Positions 55,979 through 64,000 of a stretch of 64,000 nt of DNA are shown one piece after another. The DNA comes from Reticulitermes speratus. Lineage: Eukaryota > Arthropoda > Insecta > Blattodea > Rhinotermitidae. The stretch lies in assembly GCA_021186555.1 (NCBI GenBank), contig JAJKFL010000026.1:3363709-3427708 (forward strand), written 5' to 3'. The notes beneath the pieces were generated by a model that did no database searches, was not told the DNA's origin, and was given only the letters and a program-made list of their open reading frames with translations. A program made the translations under genes and the position numbers. Within the stretch, counting starts at the first letter, position 1; every line of letters begins with the position of its first letter.

Positions 55979-57788
55979 ATGTCGCGGCACACACTCGTCT
56001 GTGGGAGGGGTCTGGATGAGCCGGATCCTCCCCTTCCCCCCCTCCATTCCAGAAATAAGAGACGTCCCGGCGCCTAACGTCCGTACACACCCGATGTCAG
56101 TTCATAAAATTTGTTTTCAAGGCCCGTATGTGAGTTTACGAACACTTGCTGATGCTAGTGCACCTGCGGTCCAGCAACACGCAGCAGCGTCTGTGCAGGC
56201 TTTATGTTCGCTTGACGACGCCATCAGGAGCTCATACTGTTTAGCGTCGAATGATTGGATGACAGTCAATAATTAATTGGAAAGAGCGTGGAAGGAAGCT
56301 GTCGTAGCCGAATTCAAGACACATTATTCCCCTCGGTATGCGAACAATCGGTTTACGAGTTTTCGCTAATACGCGATGCGCAAATTAATACCTGTATTTC
56401 AATTTACTGGCGCATTTTCGTGTTTACGTGTTTGTTTCGTTTTCAAACCGAGCGCTGTTCCCGTTATTGCTGGACTTTCATGGGTTCCCCGGATCTTCTG
56501 TAATGCGCAGAACGTCACAGCACGCGGTCTGCGCAGAAGCAGCAGCATCGTCGTAATGTCTTTCATTGTTGCCGTGGCTATGTTGTGAAGTTTGCTGTTC
56601 TGTGTGTTATATCGTTGAACAGAGATTGGAGCTTAAAATAACTTTTTGTGTGTGCTTCGTAATGACAATAGCTAATGTTTATGCATTTTCTGTACAACTT
56701 TAGTTATGTAGGTGTTGTTTATACATAGGTTAATGTTTGTGAATGTTATTTAAATTATTAGTGTTATTTGTACATACGCAGGTACCGTTATGTCTTGTGT
56801 TGAGGTGAGGGTTTTAAGTTTTGAGAGATTTTTGACCTTTGGAAGTAACTGAAATTTATAATGTGTTTGTACTTGCCGTGTTCCATATAAGGGGAATATT
56901 TGGTGTTGCAGTTTGCCTATCCTTATATTACGGCTTCGTCATGGATTCGTTTGCCCCTGCGACGCCTAGAGTTATACTTTAAAACAGGCCAGTGGAACAT
57001 GCATCCACATCCTTACCCATTCATCCTGTCGTTGGACGTCGTATAATCTATGAAGTTGACAAATCGTCGTTAAATACGTCGCATATCAATAAAATAAAGG
57101 GACTCGCCTTGCTTCCTAAGCAGATAGTGTCTAATTGTATGGTACATTTTGACCGCGTGCCCTTTGAACTGTTTATTACACTAAATCCATCGTAGTACAC
57201 GGTGCTGTGTAAAACAGTGTTAACATTTGTTCCCATTGGCCGAACTTGCGTCTTATACGGTACAGTGTAGCTGTGCACTGGTTCAGAAAGGGGTTTAATG
57301 CGAATACGAGTGGACAGTTTATTTCAAGTAGAAACGTCACTTAAAGAAGGAAGGACAGACGGTCGGATCGGTATCCTTTCATGTCCTGCAGGGCTGTTCG
57401 AAACCCTGTAAGCCGATTTTTGTGTAAGTCCGTCTGCTCTGGTCCACTTGCCGCAGTTTGTTTAGATGGAAGTTTGTATGAGAACAAACGTGTTTTGTGG
57501 AAGTGCTTCGTAACAAAGTGCAAATAAGGCCGGTGAAGAAGAGGAGAACGGAGAAAATTACGGCACTTTGTTATCTGCTCTTCGTGTAATTGTGATAGTA
57601 GTGGAACATAACTGTAAGACACGTGACAGGGAAAGAAGGATGCACATAGAGTCTAGACTTGCCTTCGTAGTGTAGTGTACACAGTTCGAATCTCGTCCCG
57701 GCAGGTACCTTTATTTACAGCACTTAACGGTACGGAACTGAGCTCGAACTGAACCACGGCCGTTTGTTTCTCAATCATTATAACCGTG
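55979..57788. other. No gene seen
   Basis: Mixed sequence. The open frames at 56001-56588 and 57341-57622 show no recognised domain. 57650-57715 (CAGTTCGAATCTCGTCCCGG) may be a decayed tRNA-like head. Confidence 0.35.
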
Positions 57789-57801
57789 TATGGTGCGTAA
57801 T

Positions 57802-58082
57802 GTGGGCCGCGATAGCTCAGTCGGTATAGCGACTCGTTACGGGTTGGACGGTCCGGAGATCGAATCCCGGTTGGGGCGAGATTTTCCGCAGGCGTTCAGA
57901 CCGGCCCTGGGGCCTACCCAGCCTCCTGTACAGTGGGTACCGGGTCATTCCCGGGGGTAAAGCGGCCGGGGCGTGGAGTTGACCACCCACCCCCATCAAG
58001 CGTCGAGGTTAAAGAAAGAGTAGAGCTATACCTCTACTCCCCCTCTGGGCCTTCATGGCCTGTTATAGGGTGAACTTTAACT
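57802..58082 (+). mobile_element. SINE family A with perfect 13-bp TSD
   Basis: Head GGGCCGCGATAGCTCAGTCG, body and tail as at 53300. Direct repeats TATGGTGCGTAAT lie at 57789-57801 and 58083-58095 with no mismatch, which points to a recent insertion. Confidence 0.95.
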
Positions 58083-58117
58083 TATGGTGCGTAATATGTG
58101 TGTATGTTAATGAAAGT

Positions 58118-58420
58118 TAAAGGTAAAGGTGTCCCTGTTCGTGTGCTGTATACATACAGTGCAATGGAGATATAACTCCACGCGTTCTAAATTACGGTAC
58201 TAGACAGTGGTGAGTGGTCAGCATCACGCTCCGGCCACTTTACCCCCAGGGTAAATGCCTCCGTTATCCATTGGAGATGTAGCTCGGTGCGTCCCAGAGC
58301 CGGACTGAACGCTTTGAAGAAAAGGGAAAATCCGTTGTGCCTGCTGGGAATAGAAGCACGGCGTTTTTTGTTCGACCTGCCCGTGAGCTAGTCACTATAC
58401 CGACTGAGCCACCGGAGCCA
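58118..58420 (-). mobile_element. SINE family A, old copy
   Basis: It begins AAAGGTAAAGGTGTCCCTGT on plus and ends at CTATACCGACTGAGCCACCG (the A box in reverse). It is about 20-30% diverged by eye. Confidence 0.8.
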
Positions 58421-59089
58421 AACAGTGAGGTCTTTGTGTGCATTGTGTTACCTCTAATGCCTTTGGAACGTTAGTTTTTGTGTCAAGTAACACGAAGACG
58501 AATGTCGTGTGACACGTGTCAGTACGTGCGTAGAAACTAATGGGCCTGAGCTGACACGTGGCTGGTTTTGTTTAATGAAGCATAATAAGTTTGCATTGAC
58601 TCTTACATTACACTGTTGTAATCACAGGGCGCGGAGAATGGGCCATGTACTGAAATAGTGTTTTGTTAGGACTACGATGATCGCTGTACGTGTTTCGTGC
58701 TGTGTAATTCGTGTTAGAAGGTTGTGTTAACTTCAGACAAGTCGGTCACAAGTTTCCGCACAAGGGGAAACCAGCTTGTGGTGTCTGTCTACTGATGTTG
58801 TGATTTTAATTAGGTGCGAGTTTGGAATGGACTGGCACAGAGCCTTGCTGTCTAGTGTTCTGTGTTTGTTGCTCTGACGCTAATTAAATTACGAGAGAAC
58901 TGAAGGCGTTGTAGAGGCAAACTGCGCTGTTCTTTATTGGCTGATTCTGATGTCAGCGCGGAGAAACACTCGCTGTTTATACCACGCCCGCTCAGCCTTT
59001 TTTTGTGCTGCAGGCAACTTCGACAAAATTTGGTCTGCATGTGGGCGACATGAAGTTCAGTACACAGAATGAAGACTGAGTAAGTATAC
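58421..59089. other. No gene seen
   Basis: Unique sequence without exon signal. Confidence 0.35.
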
Positions 59090-59172
59090 GTAAAGGTAAA
59101 GGTAAAGGTCACCCTGTAGCAGGCCATGAATGCCCAGGGGGTTAGTATAGGTGTAGCTGTACTCTTTATATC
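59090..59172 (-). mobile_element. SINE family A, 3' fragment
   Basis: GTAAAGGTAAAGGTAAAGGT and CCCTGTAGCAGGCCATGAAT match the SINE A tail only. Confidence 0.65.
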
Positions 59173-59204
59173 TTAATGTGAGTCATAGCCGTTGTGTTTA
59201 TAAC

Positions 59205-59345
59205 GAAATACAAATGCAGTTTTTCAGTCAAAACACAGTTTTACTATTTAACAAATTAGCTACATGTTTCGGCGACTGTTTTGAAGCCATCATCAGGCCG
59301 ATCCCAAGAATATAAAAAAAAGGAAATAGTACAGTTGCAATATTG
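59205..59345. mobile_element. Hammerhead-bearing element arm (relative of 13050)
   Basis: AATGCAGTTTTTCAGTCAAA and ACTATTTAACAAATTAGCTA precede the motif. I see no matching inverted arm on the right, where the 44-bp repeat begins. Confidence 0.6.
59260..59300 (-). ncRNA. Hammerhead-like ribozyme motif
   Basis: Minus strand: CTGATGA-T, helix II GGC/GCC enclosing a long loop, GAAAC-AT-GTA-GCT. The core is intact apart from the extra T. Stem I is not paired locally. Confidence 0.45.
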
Positions 59346-59367
59346 ATCGGAAATCTCGCACGTTAGA

Positions 59368-59545
59368 GTCTTATATAAAGCATATAAGGCACATAATGTG
59401 TAACAATATGTGTCTTATATAAAGCATATAAGGCACATAGTGTGTAACAATATGTGTCTTATATAAAGCATATAAGGCACATAATGTGTAACAATATGTG
59501 TCTTATATAAAGCATATAAGGCACATAGTGTGTAATGATATGTAG
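59368..59545 (+). repeat. 44-bp tandem repeat, four copies
   Basis: GTCTTATATAAAGCATATAA recurs every 44 bp, each followed by GGCACATARTGTGTAA. Confidence 0.95.
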
Positions 59546-59955
59546 ATCAGAAATACCTGAAAAGTTTTGAAATGTGGTGCTGGAGAAGACTGGAGAAGAT
59601 CAGTTGGACCGATCGTGTGAGAAATGAAGAAGTATTACATAGAGTGAAGGAGGAGAGGAATATCGTACATACAATAAAAAGAAGAAAGGCTAACTGGATT
59701 GGTCACATCTTGCGTAGAAACTGCCTTCTGAAACATGTGATTGAAGGAAAGTTAGAGGGAAGGATAGAAATGACGGGAAGACGAGGGAGAAGACGTAAGC
59801 AGCTACTGGATGACCTTAAGGAAAAGAGAAGGTACTGGAAATTGAAAGAGGAAGCACTAGATCGCACTGTGCGGAGAACTGGCTTTGGAAGAGGATACGG
59901 ACCTGTAGTAAGACAGACTGCAGAATTAAATGAATGTGTATATCACGGGGAATAA
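59546..59955 (+). mobile_element. LINE tail (RTE-type endonuclease/reverse transcriptase C-terminus)
   Basis: Open over 127 codons from 59572: MWCWRRLEKISWTDRVRNEE, then KEERNIVHTIKRRKANWIGH and ILRRNCLLKHVIEGKLEG, ending with a TAA. This is the typical last part of these LINE polyproteins. It lacks the catalytic domains but its reading frame is intact, so the insertion is fairly young. Broken relatives are at 16118 and 41128. Confidence 0.88.
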
Positions 59956-60045
59956 AATAGTGGGGTTTAAAGTGTATGACTATAGAAATGTGCACGCTTG
60001 GATAATTGTAGTTCTATATTAATTATATTAGTAGTAAATCATAAT

Positions 60046-60302
60046 TTTTTTCCATGGCACAACAGCCCCCAGTGGGCCAGGGCCTCCTCATTATCGACGC
60101 TTCACGATCACACTCAGACACACCACACTCGGTAGGGCTCCCCTGGACGAGTGACCAGCCCGACGCACAGACCTCTACCTGACAACACACAACACTCACA
60201 ACAGACAGAAATCCATGCCCCCGGCGGGAATCGAACCCGAAATCCCAGAAAGTAAACGGTCGCAGACCCACGCGTTAGACTGCGCGGCCACCGGGATCGG
60301 CA
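60046..60302 (-). mobile_element. SINE family B
   Basis: Minus-strand head with GGTGGCCGCGCAGTCTAACG and B box TCGGGTTCGATTCCCGCC. Short direct repeats AAATCATAA flank it (60037-60045 and from about 60304). Confidence 0.9.
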
Positions 60303-60985
60303 AAATCATAAAATAGGGTGGTTAAATAGGGAAATAGGGTGTGAATAGAAGTAGTGCAGCATCGTGCAGAGTTGGGAGGTTTGAGGCCGGTCACCGTAGC
60401 CGTCAGAGAAATAAGCTACGGTGATGTGAGATGGACGGAACGTTATAAGGATTGTGTAGAGCAGCGAAATGCGGGGTTTTGGTTATCGTCTTGCCAGCTA
60501 GTTAATTACTGATTAGTTACTTGAACAGAACGGTTGAGGGCATGTCGGCTGGAATGAATTTCCTTCGCCCACTAGCGGGCCTTGTGCAGTGTTCCCCGCT
60601 CCACTTATTTAGTTATTCTGACCCTTAGCGCCGCAGAGCTGTGCACCGCTTCCTGGGGGGGGGGGGGGAGCTCACTGTAGCCTTGGCCGGATGAATAATG
60701 TAGTGTTATTGAGGCATCTCGTTCAGGGCTGCCCAGGGCGACGATGATGTTAGTACAGTTTGTTGTCTTTACAAGTCTGTGTTCCGTGTCTGTTCACGTG
60801 ACATTTTTGGAATTCGTAAACGAATAAGTATATAGTGTGCGAAATATAAAACTGGTATGGGGGAGACAAGGTATACATTTCGCTTGTGAACTTTTGTGGA
60901 AAGGGACAACTTGAATGTGATAGATGGAAGGATAATATTAAAATTAATTTTTTTTTATATTCACACCGTGCATTTTCATTCGATC
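60303..60985. other. No gene seen
   Basis: Unique sequence with a G-run at 60656-60668. Confidence 0.35.
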
Positions 60986-61063
60986 ACACATTTCTTAAAC
61001 CAACAAATGCACAATTTTTTTATTTATTACACAATACAAATTTTTTTTTACATTAAAATCAGT

Positions 61064-61105
61064 CCAACATGTTTCGGATCCCTATTCTGGTACCGTCATC
61101 AGGGA
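61064..61105 (-). ncRNA. Hammerhead-like ribozyme, left arm
   Basis: Minus strand: CCCTGATGA, C in place of the usual extra T, a helix II with GG/CC ends (GGTACC..GGATCC), GAAAC-AT-GTT-GG. Confidence 0.5.
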
Positions 61106-61124
61106 TTTTGTGTGATTCACGATA

Positions 61125-61180
61125 CGGGTCCCTGATGATGGTCCCGGAATACGGATCCGAAACATGTTGGACTGATTTAA
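61125..61180 (+). ncRNA. Hammerhead-like ribozyme, right arm
   Basis: CTGATGA at 61132-61138, T, helix II GGTCC..GGATCC, GAAAC at 61159-61163, AT, GTT. The predicted cut would follow T61168. The core is complete apart from the extra T. Confidence 0.5.
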
Positions 61181-61388
61181 ATGTAAGAAAAATGTATTGT
61201 ATAATAAATAAAGAATTGTGCATTTGTTGGTTTAAGAAATGTGTGATTATAATTAATATTGCAGAAATAAATTGTGAAAACGGTAACCGGATCAAGTGGC
61301 GGGATTTTGTGATCACGGTGATGAATTTTGGGGTTTCATGATTTAGAGGTTTTGAATGGTAAATCTGTACATCTTACCATGGAGCTGG

Positions 61389-61653
61389 TAAAGGTAAAGC
61401 TCTTTCTATGCGCGCCGTAAAGTCATATGGGAGGACAGAGGTGTAACTCCACTCATTCTTCACCTCGGAACTAGGAGGTTAGTTGTCATCTTCGCGTTCC
61501 GGTCGCTTTGTCGCTGATACCCCTTGAGTAGGAGGTTAGGTGGGCGTCAGAGACAGTTCGGACGTTTTTGGAGAAGAGAAAGGTCTGGTGCCGCTGCCGG
61601 TAATGGAACCCCGGACAGTTTATCCGACCACGCTACGCTATCCCATCTCCATC
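61389..61653 (-). mobile_element. SINE family A, old copy with TSD
   Basis: The order of GGTGTAACTCCACTCATTCT, CACCTCGGAACTAGGAGGTT and, in reverse, a decayed tRNA-like head follows family A. The flanks TGGAGCTGGT occur at about 61379-61388 and 61655-61664. Confidence 0.75.
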
Positions 61654-62842
61654 GTGGAGCTGGTGATTTGTTTGTTAGTTAGTTATACGAGAGCAAGAGA
61701 AGAATCCAGTTAGACCTGGGTGTAGATGTAATGATACTGTATATATATTATGTCGGTGTCATCTCATTTTCATATAAAATTGTAACTTTCACATGGTTAC
61801 ACAGGTGGCAGCTCTGTGTTCGTAATTGTGCCATCTGATGGAGAAAGATGTAACTGAATTCACTGTTTTAACGTAAAACAGACTTAGAGTTGGGAAGGAA
61901 TTGCGATAGGGATAAATGAAAGAAGTTTTTCGTCCACTGAATTTCAGCAGACATGTCTGCTTGTTAAAATGGATCTTTGACCAATACGCTGTGACAGTAC
62001 GACGAGTGTGAACTGATTGAAGCTGGCTTAGGATATGATCCAGTTGCATATTCTTGTGACACCGTACTATCTGGCACTGTATACGCTGCGTAAATGAAAA
62101 AAAAAATTGTCATTAAATAGATTAAAGTAACCTGTCACTAGTAACGCGGATGTCTGTTCTGGTTTTTCTTTCTGTCTTGTCACACCCGCTCCCTGGACCA
62201 CAGGCCTGTGAAATTACTGTGAACAGTGTAGTTGGTGAGTCAGTGATGTCGGCTACTGTGCGTGTGTCACTTGTCCCTGGTGATGCATTACGAGGGAAGT
62301 GATGATTGGGTGTGACAGTGTGCGAAAGTGAGTGTGGGTCTGGAGTTGTGAAGTGTGTGGACAGACTGTGAGTGTGCTTTGTTCTTTCGCTGCCCCACAA
62401 GACCTTACGTTGTGTCCCTCTGAAGTCCACAGGGGGCCTTACTGTGATCACTGCAGTCCGTACAGAACACAGTTTACGCAAAAACTGAACGTCAACGCAG
62501 AGATAAAGTGAAGGGCAAGGCAAGGAGTTCAGTAACTGTGTTAAAAAAAAAAAAGCGTGGCGAATTTTAGTGTGCCGAAGGATTACACGTTGCAGGTTTA
62601 TATAATAACGTGTGCAAAGTGTGGGATCATTGAACACTGGTTTTCAGATCCGTCTGTCAGTATGTCTGCAGTTTGTGTTGTGCTGTGCAGATAGCTGTGA
62701 TATATAGCGATGTGCCAGTCCTGTGTACCAGGAGTCCTGTCGAATGTCTTGCAGGTTGCAGGAAACAGAAAGTTCAGCCACACCGCTGACTGAAACGGTA
62801 GAAGCAAACAGGCTCAGTAAGTACAGGCACATGATTTGAGTT
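61654..62842. other. No gene seen
   Basis: Unique sequence. The 171-codon minus-strand open frame at 62122-62637 has no recognised domain and simple composition; I do not call it a gene. Confidence 0.35.
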
Positions 62843-64000
62843 TACTGCTGTGTAGGTAGGTGGTAATGTGACAGCTTATACTGCTGTGTAGGTAGGTGGT
62901 AATGTGACAGCTTATACTGCTGTGTAGGTAGGTGGTAATGTGACAGCTTATACTGCTGTGTAGGTAGGTGGTAATGTGACAGCTTATACTGCTGTGTAGG
63001 TAGGTGGTAATGTGACAGCTTATACTGCTGTGTAGGTAGGTGGTAATGTGACAGCTTTTACTGCTGTGTAGGTAGGTGGTAATGTGACAGCTTATACTGC
63101 TGTGTAGGTAGGTGGTAATGTGACACCTTATACTGCTGTGTAGGTAGGTGGTAATGTGACAGCTTATACTGCTGTGTAGGTAGGTGGTAATGTGACAGCT
63201 TTTACTGCTGTGTAGGTAGGTGGTAATGTGACAGCTGATACTGCTGTGTAGGTAGGTGGTAATGTGACAGCTTTTACTGCTGTGTATGTAGGTGGTAATG
63301 TGACAGCTGATACTGCTGTGTAGGTAGGTGGTAATGTGACACCATATACTGCTGTGTAGGTAGGTGGTAATGTGACACCTTATACTGCTGTGTAGGTAGG
63401 TGGTAATGTGACACCTTATACTGCTGTGTAGGTAGGTGGTAATGTGACACCTTATACTGCTGTGTAGGTAGGTGGTAATGTGACACCTTGTACTGCTGTG
63501 TAGGTAGGTGGTAATGTGACAGCTTATACTGCTGTGTAGTAGGTGGTAATGTGACAGCTTTTACTGCTGTGTAGGTACGTGGTAATGTGACAGCTTATAC
63601 TGCTGTGTAGGTAGGTGGTAATGTGACAGCTTATACTGCTGTGTAGTAGGTGGTAATGTGACAGCTTTTACTGCTGTGTAGGTAGGTGGTAATGTGACAG
63701 CTTATACTGCTGTGTAGTAGGTGGTAATGTGACAGCTTATACTGCTGTGTAGGTAGGTGGTAATGTGACACCTTATACTGCTGTGTAGGTAGGTGGTAAT
63801 GTGACACCTTATACTGCTGTGTATGTAGGTGGTAATGTGACACCTTTTACTGCTGTGTAGGTAGGTGGTAATGTGACACCTTTTACTGCTGTGTAGTAGG
63901 TGGTAATGTGACACCTTTTACTGCTGTGTAGGTAGGTGGTAATGTGACACCTTTTACTGCTGTGTAGGTAGGTGGTAATGTGACACCTTTTACTGCTGTG
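62843..64000 (+). repeat. 36-bp minisatellite, about 32 copies, running off the right edge
   Basis: The unit begins TACTGCTGTGTAGGTAGGTG and continues GTAATGTGACAGCTTA. Variants include ACCTT for AGCTT, TTTTACTG for TATACTG, and a 32-33-bp form with TGTAGTAGG. The 3' half is dominated by the ACCTT form. The open frames in it are repeat artefacts. Confidence 0.97.

Larger units (their letters stand above)
60990..61245. mobile_element. Compact palindromic element with two hammerhead-like motifs
   Basis: The arms TTCTTAAACCAACAAATGCA and TGCATTTGTTGGTTTAAGAA pair, and pairing continues through the motif region. The two motifs are only about 30 bp apart, back to back. Total about 250 bp, with no protein. 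Confidence 0.82.

Noticed and set aside
62122-62637. 171-codon minus-strand open frame
   Set aside because: No recognised domain, no splice context and low-complexity composition; one frame of this length in 64 kb is not surprising.
63274-63914. Open frames with HYHLPTQQYKVS-type repeats on the minus strand
   Set aside because: Produced by the 36-bp minisatellite, whose length is a multiple of three.

Overview
This is a eukaryotic nuclear window, most likely from a hemimetabolous insect with a large, transposon-rich genome. A cockroach or termite would fit, but species cannot be fixed from the sequence. The evidence is conserved animal genes split by GT-AG introns, many tRNA-derived SINEs, mariner, pogo/Tigger and hAT DNA elements, and decayed LINE tails. 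There are no operons. Most open frames of 60 to 130 codons are chance or repeat-derived.

Four conserved genes can be supported. (1) A SMIM8-like small membrane protein (+, two coding exons, 13424-14577). (2) The isolated last coding exon of a cytosolic-type aspartate aminotransferase (-, 18433-18575); no upstream exons were found. (3) A complete F-actin-capping protein beta gene (+, five coding exons, 21346-32378, 276 residues), whose first coding exon holds only the start codon. (4) The first three coding exons of atypical protein kinase C (+, 42571-48223), encoding the PB1 domain; the rest lies beyond the window or in exons I did not find.

The rest is repeats. 1-13 kb holds a LINE tail, two TIR-only hairpins, AT-rich and 114-bp tandem repeats, SINEs, and a 23-bp minisatellite. 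15-18 kb and the introns of the capping-protein gene hold palindromic elements, a truncated pogo/Tigger element and a LINE tail. 33-42 kb is mostly unique T-rich sequence, perhaps including a long 3' UTR. 49-64 kb holds SINEs, an 11-bp GATC array, a dead mariner, another LINE tail and a 36-bp minisatellite that runs off the end.

The most notable signal is a set of about twenty palindromic repeats that carry, at the centre or in each arm, a motif reading CTGANGA-T-stem-GAAAC-(2 to 4 nt)-GTH. This is the layout of a minimal type I hammerhead ribozyme, with a very short stem III, as known from Penelope-like retroelements and retrozymes. The helix II sequence differs between families but stays paired, and nearly all copies share an extra T after CTGANGA. 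Two sense-strand copies bracket exon 3 of the capping-protein gene.
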